A stretch of DNA of 64,000 nucleotides, from positions 352,676,225 through 352,740,224 of the forward strand of contig NC_092875.1 in assembly GCF_028372415.1 (NCBI RefSeq), read 5' to 3'. Below are positions 12,335 through 23,700 of the stretch, piece by piece. The notes below the pieces were generated by a model. That model saw only the letters and a list, made by a program, of their open reading frames with translations, searched no databases and was not told where the DNA came from. The stretch's first letter is position 1; every line of letters begins with the position of its first letter. The stretch comes from Notamacropus eugenii. Its lineage: Eukaryota > Chordata > Mammalia > Diprotodontia > Macropodidae. Both the position numbers and the translations under genes were made by a program.

Positions 12335-12512
12335 CAAGGGTGGGGAATCTGCAGCCTCAAGGCCACATGTGACCCTCTGGGTCCTCAGGTGCAGCCCTTT
12401 GACTGAATCCAAACTTCACAGAACAAATCTCCTTAATAAAAGGATTTGTTCTGTAAAACTTGGACTCAAAAGGTCCCACCCAAGGACCTAGAAGGGTACT
12501 CCCACTCTGCTC
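12335..12512. mobile_element. palindromic hAT-type MITE, right end decayed
   Basis: The left end caagggtggggaatctgcag and the central hairpin ACAGAACAAATC...GATTTGTTCTGT (12419-12455) mark a self-complementary non-autonomous element. The right arm repeats the left arm in reverse complement until it degenerates near 12500. Confidence 0.7.
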
Positions 12513-12554
12513 AAAAGTCTCTGTATTGAGTCCCTAAACATGTGCCCACTATAT

Positions 12555-12730
12555 GTATGAGAATATATAAATATGTATGCATACATGTGTACACATCTAC
12601 AACTGTGTACAATCCATCTCAGATCACACAATCTTGAGTGTATATGCGCACATATACGTATACATATATCTCAACATACATAATATATGTATATACACAC
12701 ATACATGTACAAATATCTACGACTGTGCAT
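12555..12730 (+). repeat. imperfect (CATA/TATG) tetranucleotide-like repeat, duplicated unit
   Basis: AT/CA-rich tract. 'acaactgtgtacaatccatctca' near 12600 recurs as 'acgactgtgcatgtagagtcaacctca' near 12720, so a ~120-bp unit seems tandemly duplicated. Confidence 0.6.
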
Positions 12731-12984
12731 GTAGAGTCAACCTCAGGCCACAAGATTATGCTTTACATCCCATCTAGCTATTCTGTAATTCACCCAATTG
12801 ATACATACACTACTTCCCTCCAATCCTAACCCTAATTTCATAATCAATATGACCATACTACCATAGTTCCTTGCGGAAAGATGCGTCAATTCAAAATCCC
12901 ACAGATCAATTCACTCCCCCCTGCTGCCTCTCCTAGCCACCATTCCCATGTCTTTCCTATTGGAATGCAGGCTTCTCCGGGGCA

Positions 12985-13085
12985 GGAACTGTCCGTATTG
13001 TATTTGTGCCCTCAGCATTTAATAGTCTGAATAACTAGCATATGGTACAGTGCCAGGCACACAGTAATTAGTAAACGTTTTCTCG
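12985..13085. mobile_element. L2/MIR-like 3' fragment
   Basis: Contains 'acagtgccaggcacacagta', a common end of L2/MIR-type repeats. Confidence 0.45.
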
Positions 13086-14547
13086 CTAATTTTTACATGA
13101 TCTGTAAATTGCCTCTTAATTGCTGAGAAGACATTCGGTGCCTACCACAGAGGCTCTGAACCAGCTTTGCACGTTGCGTCATAAAGTTAGTGTGGAAAGC
13201 TCTATCAGCAATCACTTAATCCACTTGTTTTATAGATGAAGAACACTATCCATTTAAATTAAAATGATTTATATAATAATCCTCCTAACGTACAGATGAA
13301 GAGAACTACCCAGAGAGAGATTAAGTGATGTGCAGCAAGATCGCAGAAGAATGAAGTAGAAGAGCCGGAGTTAGGAACTTGTTTATTAGCAGATTAAACG
13401 ATCTGCCCGTGAACAATCCCAACACAAGCCTCTTCAGAGGGCTTCCCCCGGCCTGGCCGCGGTCCCGAGACCTTGGCTTCTGCCGGCCTCGTCCCTCTTA
13501 CACAAACACGGTTCTCACCCGCCGGAGGAAGCCTTGGTCTACACCTGCGGCGTCGGTTTCCTAACCTTTCCCGCGGGCAGAGGCACTTTCGGCGCTCCGG
13601 GCGGGCTCTAAGGAGATAGCGCGTGTAAAGGTCACTACTATCACCCGGCTGATGACGACAACCTCATCTCCACGTGCGTGCTCGCGGTTTCGGCTCACGC
13701 GGCTCCGCCCGGAGGTGAATCCAGAGTCTCCTCGGTAAATGGGGCTCCCAAGGGCGCTTCGTCACCGGGAAGACAGACCGCGTCAAACCAAGAATGCACT
13801 TCGCGAACTTTAAAGGGCCGTACACGTGGGGTTACGGGGGTGGAAGAGAGTCGGAGTCAACAACCCTTCCAGGTGGGAGAAGCCTGGTGACCTGTGACGG
13901 GGTGCCCCGACCCACCCCGTAGCCATCATGCCACCCTCCTCTGCACGTCCACGCCCCTAGGCACGCAGCGGGAGGCCAAGCGCACGACGCCCCTGGAGAC
14001 CGGCTCATCGCTCGTCGCGCTGCACGCCGGGAAGACGCTCCGTGGGCAGAACCGACGCGGGAAAGCAGGTAACGAGACCGGAGTCTTTCTAAAGCTCAGG
14101 CTAGTTCCTTTCCCCGCCCTGGGGGCCTCCGACCTCCTACGCAGCAGAAATATTACGCTCTGGGCGAGGCTCCGCCTCCTCTACTCCAAGAAGAGGGCGC
14201 TCCCGCCCATCCTCCGCCGACTTAGGAGCTTGACTAAGTGCCTGCTTAGGGCTGAGTCCCCGTAGTTAGAGCCTTTAGGACAGAAAAGTTAGTCTCACTC
14301 ATTTTTATTACCTGAGGACTTCCAGATAGGCGGGTCTTCAGCTGCCTGCAGGACGTAGCTTTTGCTCATTTCTTTCAGGCGTTGTCAAAGACACCCTTGC
14401 CCCGGCTGGAAAAGGTGGGGTCCTAACTGGGCAGCGTCGCTCTCTAGGGCGGTGCCCGGCGCAGCTTTTTCCCCACGGTACCCGGGGCGGCGACTACCAC
14501 GGGCTCGGGGTGTCGCTCGCTCGCTTCGCGGGGACATCGGTGCCCGG

Positions 14548-14676
14548 ATGGACTCGCCCGGCCCCGGCGGGAAGTGGCTCCGCAGGCTCCGGCCGGGCAG
14601 GAGGCGGCGGCGGCCGCGGCGGCAACAGCAGCAGCGGCGGCGGCGGGAGGACGAGGCGGCGGCGGCCGGTCCCTGA
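14548..14676 (+). CDS. candidate upstream ORF in the ICE1 5' leader (42 codons, Arg-rich)
   Basis: An ATG at 14548 opens a reading frame that ends at TGA 14674-14676, 29 nt before the ICE1 start codon. The peptide is dominated by Arg runs, a short Gln run and Glu/Ala, because it is read from the CGG/CAG-repeat tract. The context is moderate (C at -3, G at +4). If the transcription start lies upstream of 14548 it would act as an uORF and could dampen ICE1 translation. That it is transcribed and translated is inference; the peptide itself resembles no family I know. Confidence 0.35.
   Translation: MDSPGPGGKWLRRLRPGRRRRRPRRQQQQRRRREDEAAAAGP
14601..14668 (+). repeat. CGG/CAG trinucleotide-rich tract in the 5' leader
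   Basis: Interrupted GGC/CGG triplets with a short CAACAGCAGCAG insert, directly before the start codon. GC-rich triplet tracts of this type can form stable RNA structure and may vary in length between individuals. Confidence 0.75.
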
Positions 14677-14705
14677 GGCGGGCGAGCCCGGCTTCCTGCG
14701 GCACC

Positions 14706-14789
14706 ATGATGCCCGGGGAGACTCACTCTAAGGCTGCGGGGACGGCCGCAGATGCCTCGGGTTGTCAGGGCTGCTCCGCGCTCCAACAG
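14706..14789 (+). CDS. ICE1: ICE1 coding exon 1
   Basis: Encodes residues 1-28, starting MMPGETHSKAAGTAAD and ending CSALQQ, then donor gtaccg. Two ATGs stand in tandem (14706 and 14709). The first has A at -3 and is the better start, and the human protein also begins MM. Ends in phase 0. No in-frame coding continues upstream in recognisable form. Confidence 0.92.
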
Positions 14790-17700
14790 GTACCGGCTCC
14801 GCGTCCAGGGAGGGAGGCCGGGATCCTTCCCCTCCTCCCGCTCGCATCTCCCGTCATCTCTGGGACCCGCCCCCTGCGGGGCTGGGGTCTGAGAGCTGGC
14901 GGGGCCGCGGCCCCTGCCGGCCTACCCGCCCCCTTTGTCAAGCCCGTTACCCCTTTGCGGTTATCTTTGCGCCCCCGCCCCTTTCCGGGAGCAGTTTGGA
15001 AGCGGCATCCTCTTGGTGGAGCAGCCACGTGTTCTTCCCGGGGTGGGGAAGTGCCGGGGGCGACGGTCGGGGCTCGTGGATGAGGTTTGCGGGCAAACCT
15101 GCCCGTAGGAACCTGCTGGGCTCTTGCTTTGCCCGGAGTAACACCCGCGGGCTGACAGCGGGGGACGCCCCCTTTCTGGAGTCTGGAGGGGACTCCAGCG
15201 TCGAGGTCGGGTTCTCCTTTTCTGGGGGGTGGCTTCTGGAGGCTGCCTGTTCCTTCTGTAAGAGGCGGGAAGGTTTCCACACGCACCTCTAAGTCCCCAG
15301 CCCAGTATGTGTTTAAAGCTCCCTCTGCCCCGAGGCCCTCCCCAGAGGAGGTGTGGTCACCCCTGGAGCGGATAGACCGGACTTGTTTCTCTGCCTAACT
15401 CAATCACTGTGAGGGGGTGAAGGGTGCCTTGGGTAGCCTCGGACAATCCAGGACCATTTTTACGAAGCGCCTACTATGCGCCACACGCTGCATGCTGCTC
15501 GGGGTGCAAAGAAACCTGACCCATCCCCTCCTGTCACTTAGGAGCTTAAGTTGGTCTTTTTCTTTATTTGTGGGGGGAGGGAGCTTGGGAGGATGTGAGA
15601 GGGAGTAAAACAACATGAACTATTTTAAACGTATACAAAATAAGTAAACGGGACTTTAAGATGGAGGTGGCCCTTGAGCTGAACTTGGAAGAAAACTAGT
15701 GATTCTGAGGGGTATACTGGACGTCAGCTTGTGCAGTTAGAGGAATTTGCAGTAGGAAGCCACTGGAGGTTACTGTGCTTTTGGGAGTGATGTAGTCAGA
15801 GCTAGGCTGTAAGAATATCACTTTGGCCACTGCCTTTTAATGTCTGCTACATAAAAAGAACGAAGAAAAGCACTGGGGATGAAAAGTGACTTTATTTAAA
15901 AGTTAAAATTTTGTTACTCTGTGAATCATCTTTAAAGATTGTTTTGATTGGCTTATCTGTGTAATAGATCCTAGATTTGAGTTGGAAGAAACCTTCGGGC
16001 CATCAAATTCAACTCCTTCATTTTACAGATGAGAAAATTGAGACCCAGAAAGGTGAAGTAACTTGACCAAGGTCACACAGTAAACGATAGAGGCTGCATT
16101 CGAACTCAAGAACTCTTACTCCAAATCTAGGGCTCTTTCCACTGCTCTGTGCTACTAGCTCAGGTTCTTCATCATTCAGATACCATCCATGCTAGTTGAT
16201 TTTTATGATCTCTTCTCAACTACCTTCAAGGAACAAGAGATATAAAGACATAACTGAAACATGTCCTATGACCATAGGCAAGAAACTTAATCTGAGATTC
16301 TTAAGGACACCTTGGTTGTGGGTGACCAGGAGGATGGTGGTGCCCTCAACAGTAGGGAAGTATGGAAGGGAGTTTCGGAGGAAAAGAAGAAAAATGGCTA
16401 AGGGACATCTAATTTGAGATACCAAAGTCAGTAATCATTATTCATCACCAGCCTTGTGCCAGGCACTGTGTTAAATGCTAGGAGCACAAAGAAGGGCATA
16501 TGACAGCCCTTGAAGTCAAGGAGCTCACAGTCTAATGGGGAAGACAGCATGCAAATAACTATGTGCAAACAAGCTTTATACAGGATAAATTGGAAATAAT
16601 CAACAGAATTATTATTATCTCTAGATTAGAGTGGATTGGGAACAGCTTCTTATAGAAGGTGGAATTTTTATTGGTGCTTGAATAAAGCCAGGAAAGAGAG
16701 ATGAGTTGAGAGAGAGTTCTTGACATAGGGAAAGCCAGAGAAAATGCTCGTTTAGAGATGGGGTGTCTTGTTCAAGAAACAGCAGGGAGGTCACTTTCTA
16801 CTCATGGTTCTTCTGCGTTAGGAAGATCACTTTGGCTGTTGAGTGAAGAGAGACTGAGTGGGGTAAGATGAGGCAGAAAGACCAACCAATGGACTGTGTC
16901 AGTAGTCCAGACATAAGATGACACATCAGCATGGTGGCAATGTCAGAAGAAAGAACGGGGAATACGTGGGATATGTTATGAAGGTAAAATAGACCATCCT
17001 TGGCCACAGACTGGATATGGAGGGTGAAAGAGAGAGTACTAACTAGTTAAAGATGATAGCTTGATTTGGAGGCTAGATGACTGGAAGGATGTGATATCCT
17101 CAGCAATAATAGGTAAGTTAGAGTAGAGCTGGGGGGAGAGATGATGAGTTCAGTTCTGAACATGCTGAATCTAAGATGGTTAAGATCCAGCTGTGAGACT
17201 GACAGTCAGGAATAGTTTAGGGCTAAATTAGTAGATTTGAGAATCACAGCATAGACATGATAATTTAGTCCATGGGAGACAATAATATCAACAAGTGAAC
17301 TAGTGTAGAGTGAGAAGAGGACTCAAGACAGAGCCCTATAGGAAACCCTTTGATAGCACGCATGACCTGGCAGTATGTATGACTGTAGCTCAGCAGGGAG
17401 ATTAGTTTTAGAGATATAGTTTTGGGAGTCATTTGCATAGAGGTGAATCATCAAGTGAAATAGTATATAGTGAAAACATAAGAAGGCCCAGAGCAGAGTC
17501 TTTAAGGGTATCCATGGACATGGATGATAGAAGGTGTAACATGGATGAAAACCAGTGTGAACAGGATTTTTACTGACCCAGTCTCTAACGTGAGGATGAC
17601 ATAACAGCAGGCCAGAAACAAAGTAACAATTCAGGTAGCCATTTAATTAATTAGTTTCATTATGAAGAACAGATTTACAAATAGGGAACTCTCCAGATCA

Positions 17701-20700
17701 GAATTTCACCTTGCTGAAGTGAAGAGATTATTATATACATAAATCACAGTGGGAAGGGAGGGGGAAGGTGCATTACAAACAGTCCTTCCCAGGACTTTGA
17801 GCTGTTTCCCAATTCAATCCCACGATCACTTAATATGTAGCTGTGGTGAAGTTTTGTGAAAACAGCTTTGTTCAAGTCTTTGGGGGTTGTTACTTGGTGG
17901 GTCACGAGATCAGGTTCTACAGTCTTTGATTCACTTCACTTCAGGTACGTAGGCACAAGGATGCCAGTGATTGTGAGCATTGTCAGAGTTTCCATTGATC
18001 TTGCAAACTGCATTGTGAGTTGACTCACAAACCAGAATGGCAATTCAGAAAAATATAATCTGTTAGTATATTCATTACACATATCATATTGATTGTTATA
18101 AAAATCATAATCCCATACCAGCACGGGAAACTGAGAAAGAGAAGTTGTAGTTAGGGAGAGCCAGGGAAGAGAAAGTACAATGTCATCAGGAATGCTTGAA
18201 AGTCCTCTGTTTCATTGTGTCCATTTTTTGCCCAGAAGGATTGATTGATTGATTATATTCATAGGTGCTTCTTGGTTGTAATCCTAGCTCCTTTGCCCTC
18301 TAGAATATCCTATTCCAAGCCCTTGGATTCTTTAATGTAGAAGCTGCTAAGTCTTGTGTTATCCTGACTATGGCTGCACAATAATGAATTGTATCTTTCT
18401 CTCAGCAGTATTTTCTTCTTGACTTGGAAACTCTGGAGTTTGACCATAATGTTTCTTGGGGGGGCGGGTGGGGGGTATTGTCACTCTCAGGACGTTTGTG
18501 CCTATCTGCTATTGGTGGTAGTTGGTTAGCAATTGTTGCTGGTGGTGATGAGAAAGGTGGCCCTCTCTCATCAGTTATTTCTTCCTTCAATGAAGGCTAT
18601 GGGGACTGGGCTTGAAGCAGGTCTAGTGCTGTTATGGTACTCTCCACCCAAAGCACTTGGGTTTCAGGGTTGCAGTCTGTCCCCATCAGGGTCTGAAGGA
18701 GTAATAGTCAACATAGTGGTGATTGGACTTAGCTGGAACATACTCCCTCCTGTCTCTCTTGGTGCCTTGCTGCTTTAGCTAGATCAGGTAGCTTGTTTTC
18801 TCTGTGTGTGTAGAAAAGAGAAGAGGATGTAGAAGCACAGATAATAGGGAATTTCTCAAGGAGTTTTGCTGAGAAGTTAGGAGATTAGTAGGATGATAGC
18901 TATCAGGAATGGTCATGTGCAACACTTGCAGACTTACCACCCCTGCCAAGAGATGAGGTGGGAGTGCCTTCTCATATTTCTTCTTTTGAACCATACTTTT
19001 TGTTATGCTTGTTTTTATAATTTGTAACATTCATGTTTTCCTTTCTGCGATACTTTCTATTTACATCATTGTAGTCAACGTGTATGTTGCTTTCTTGGCT
19101 CTGCTTACTCACTTCTCGTTAGTTTGTGAAAAACTTTGTATACTTCTGTGTTATGTATCATGTTCATCAAAATCTGTTTAGCTATTCCACAAATGATGGA
19201 CATCTGCTTTGTTTCTAATTCTTAGCTGTCATAAAAAGTGCTGTTATAAGTAATTTGGAATATATAGGGTCTTTCTTCTTATCAGTGACCTTCTTTGGCC
19301 ATAAGTCTGTTAAGACAATCTCTGGGTTAAAGGATGGGCATTTTAGTCACTTTATCTGTAAAATTACAAATTGTATACTTGTCCTGATTCACATCTCCAC
19401 CAATAATGCACTAGTGACCCCTCCAGTATTGACTTCTCATATTTTGTCATTTTTGCCATTTGCAGGGGTGTGAACTATAAACCTCAAGGCTGTTTTGTTT
19501 TGCATTTCTCATGTATTTAGTGATTTGGAGCATTCTTTCATTTGTTTGCGATTCTTTTGAGAACTGCCTGTTCACATCCTTAAATATTTATCTATTATTG
19601 GGAAATGGCTTTTCTCATTCTCCCCCTCCCTCCTCCTCTCTCTCCTTTCTCACCCTCAATTGTTAGCTATATTGAATACCAAATCCTTTCTAAGAGAAAA
19701 TTGATAACAAAGGTTTTCATTCAGCTGCTTGTATTTTCTGCTTATTTGTATATATTTTGCTCTCTCCCCACACAATGTAAGGCCCTTCAAAGAGTAGAGA
19801 CAGTTTCTATTTATGTCTATATATCCCCTGGGACAACTACTATATCGAGGAAGTAGGTGAATTATATTATTGTTACCACCTTCCTGGCACCAGTTTCAGT
19901 TCCTAATTGTACCATACTTACAATAGGTTTATTCAGAAAATGAAATGTTACAAAATAGATTTCATGAAAAAGTTGGTTCATGATGCGGCTTTATACAGTA
20001 CTTTCAGTCTCATAACATTAAGGATATAATTTAAATGTTACTTTTATCAGGAATTGTGTTAAAATCAAACATTGAGCAAAACTTGGAGAAAATCATGATC
20101 CTGTGACTTATCAGCCAAAGTGTTTTCTGATTGTGTAATTAATTCAACAAATGTTTATTGACCTCATACTATGTGCAAGATCTTATTGGGATACAGAAGA
20201 AATCAAGACCATCCTTGCCCTCATAGAATTTGAAGTCTAATAAGGAAGAATAAATGTACAGAGAATTGTGTTGTAGAAAGGCTGTGGACCTTTAGTGGAT
20301 GGTGTAGACTGAATCAGGATGCTAGTGTTCTAATTCTCTCCAAGAAGCTTACTAGCTATGTAACTATGAATAATTCATTTTATGTTAACTTAGAGCCTTA
20401 TTTGTAAAATGTAGTTAATTTTTGTGTTACCTGCACAATTATAGTATTGTTAAAGAAAGCGCTTTGCCAGCAAAACATTGTATAAGTTGGAGTTGTTGCT
20501 GTATGAGAGTACAGTAAGAAAAGTACAACATGCCATGTTAAGAGGATTGAGAACAGTGTCATTTGGAAGAAGGAGGCAGATGAGCAAATTGTATTCTCAA
20601 TTGAAAGTAAAAAAAAATTTTTAACATTAGTGTTTTTAAAAATTTTGCATTCCAAACTCTCCCACTCTCCTTCCCCTCCCCAGTCCTTGAGAAGGCAAGT

Positions 20701-23700
20701 AATTTGATATAGATTAAAAGTGTGCTGACATGCAAAATGTATTCCCATATTAGCCATGTTATGAAAGAAAATAAGACAGAAAAAGTAAGAAAAAATAAAG
20801 TTAAAAAGTACGTTTCAATCTGCCTTCAAAGTCTGTCAACTCTCTTTCTCTAGAGGTGGACACATTTTTCATCACAAGTCATTTGGAATTGTCTTGGGTC
20901 ATTTTAGTGCTGTGAATCCCTAAGTTATTTATAGTTAATTACTGTACAATATTGCTGATGCTGTATATGGTGTTTTGCTTCTGCTCACTTCATTTTGCAT
21001 CAATAAATATAAATTTTTCCAGGTTTTTCTGAAGGCACCCTGCTTGTCATTTCTGATAGCCTAGTAGTATTCTATCACAGTCATATATCACAACTTGTTC
21101 AACCATTCACCAACTGATGGGCATCCTCTGAATTTCCAGTTCTTTGCCACCACAAAACAAACTGCTATAAATATTTTTGCACATGTAGATCCTTTTCCCT
21201 TTTGCCCTTTGGGAATAGTTCTAAATTGCTTTCCAAAATGATTGGTTCAGTTCACAATTTCACTAATAGTGGATTATTAGTGTTCCAAATTTCCCGCATG
21301 TCCTTCAACATTTATCATTTTTCTTATCTGCTATATTAACCAATTTAATAGATGTGAGGTTGACCCTGAGTTGTTTTAATTTAGATTTCTCTAATTAGTA
21401 ATGATTCAGAACATTTTTTCATATGACTGTAGATGGCTTTGATTTCTTCTAAGGTTAACTGCCTGTTCAATGCCTTTGACCATTTTTAAATTGGGGAATG
21501 ACTCATTTTCTTATAAATTTGACTCATTTCTCTATGTATTTGAGAATTGAAACCTTTATCAGAGAGACTTGCTGTAATTTTTTCCTCCAGTTTACTACTT
21601 TCCTCATCTTGGTAGCATTGATTTTGTTTAATGTAATCAAAATTAATCATTTTGCATCTCATAATGTTCTCTTATCTCCTGCTTGGTCATAAATTCTTCC
21701 CTTTTCCATAGATCTGACAAGTAAAATACTGCTTGCTCCCCTAATTTGTTTATATCACACTTTATGTCAAAGTCATTGAGCCAAGTGGAGGACAAGATAT
21801 CTTGTTGGGGGTGAGATGTGTCCATTTTGACCTTGTCTTGGTATGTGATATGAGATGTTGGTCCGTGCGTAGTTTCTATCAAGTTGCTTTCCTGTTTTCT
21901 CAGCGATTTTTGTCTAATAGTAAATTCTTGTTCCCAATTAGATCTTTGGGTTTATTGAACACTAGATTACTATAGTAATTTACTGCTGTGTCTAGTGTAC
22001 CTAATCTATTCCATTGATACATTACCCTCTTTCTTAGCCAGTACCAGATTTTTTTTTTTTTTTTGATGACTACCACTTTGTGATTCAGTTTGAGATGTGG
22101 TACAGCTAGAGTATCTTTCTTTACATGTTTTTCATTGAGTTCCTTGATATTCTTGACCTTTTGCTCTTCAGATTACTTTGCGATTATTTTTACTATCTCT
22201 ATAAAATAATGTTTGAGTGATTTGATTGGTATGGATGACACTGAATAAGTAAATTTCAGGTAGAGTTGTCTTTTTAATTTTATTTATTCTGTCTGCCCAT
22301 AAGCAATTAATATTACTCTTACAGTTTATGTCTGTCATTATTAGTATGAAAAGTGTGTGGGATTATGATTTTCATATTGATTAGTATATGTGTAATTAAT
22401 ATACTAATTAGATTAGTATTAGACTTTTCAGAATTGCCTTTTTGTGAGTCAGAGGCTCACAATGCAGCTTGAAATGATCAATCAAACTTTGACAGGGTTG
22501 ACAATCACTGCCTGTGCGTACCTGAAGTGAAATGAATCAAAGATTGTAGAACCTGTTTTTGTAACAGAACTCTGGCCCTAAGACCCACCAAGTAATGAAC
22601 CTCAAGGACTTGAACAATGCTGTTCTCACAGAACTGCAGGGCATCTGTACCTTAGTATTGTGGAAATTGTGGGCTGGTCTTGGGAAATCATTCTGGCCCT
22701 GGGAGTAATAGTCTGTAATCCACCTTCCCTCTTCTCTTCCTGTTGTGATTTATGTGTATAATTTCTGTCTTCATTTCCACAAGGTAGAATTCTGATCAGG
22801 AGAGGGCTCGATTTGTAATCTCTTCCTCATAATGAAACTGATTAATTAAATGGCTGCCTGATTACTAGCACTCCTTTCTCTAGGCTTGCTTGTACAGCAT
22901 TCACAGGTTAGAGACTGGCTCAGTAAGAGGTCTGTTAACAAGTGTTTTGTAATTGTGTTCGTATAGGTCCTTGGTTTGTCTCAGCAGGTAGACTCCCAAG
23001 CGTTTTATATAGTGTCTGCAGGACTTTGTTGGTAATTTATAGAAATGCTGATGATTTTTGTGGAATTATTTTATATCTTTCTATCTCTTGCTGTTGGATA
23101 ATACATAGAAATGCTGATGATTTATGTGGATATATTTTATATTCTGTAATCCTGTAATTCTGAAATTTGGCTACAATATTCCTTGTTGTTTTCAGTTTGG
23201 GATCTCTTTCAGGAAGTGATTGGTGGATTCTTTCAATAACTGTTTTGCCCTCTGGTGCTAGGACCTCAAGGCAGTTTTCCCTAATGATTTCTTGAAAGAT
23301 GCTGTCCAGGCTCTTTTTTTGATAATGTCTTTCAGGTAGACCAATACTTCTTAAATTACCTCTCCTGGATCTATTTTCCAGGTCAGTTTTTCCAGTGAGA
23401 TATTTTGCTTTTTCTTCAATTTGTTTTATTCCTTTGATTTTGTTTGACTAATTCTTGATGTCTTATATAGTTATTAGCTTACACTCGCCCAATTCTAATT
23501 TTTAACAGATTGTTTTCTTCAGTTAGCTTTTGTACCTGCTTTTCCATTTGGCCAGTTCTACTTTTTAAGGTGTTGTTTTCTTCAGTGTACTTTTTTTTTT
23601 CAAATTTGTCTATTGTATTTTTAAAGGAGTTGTTCCGTTTTTCTTTTTTCCTCTTTTATTTGACTTATAAAGTCCTTCTTGAGCTCTTCCAAAAAAGCTT

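Larger units (their letters stand above)
13420..15300 (+). promoter_or_regulatory. ICE1: CpG island with the presumed ICE1 promoter and 5' leader
   Basis: The only long GC- and CpG-rich stretch in an otherwise AT-rich, CpG-poor window. It covers the region upstream of, across and just after coding exon 1. No TATA box is apparent near exon 1, as is usual for a housekeeping CpG-island promoter. Two CACGTG E-boxes are visible (13671-13676 and near 13823). The transcription start cannot be placed from sequence alone. Edges are approximate. Confidence 0.8.

Noticed and set aside
14385..15292. Long open frames on both strands in the CpG island (up to about 175 codons)
   Set aside because: GC-rich sequence has few stop codons by chance; the frames are Arg/Pro/Ala/Gly-rich, overlap each other on both strands, and only the ICE1 exon 1 frame has a conserved peptide and a splice donor.
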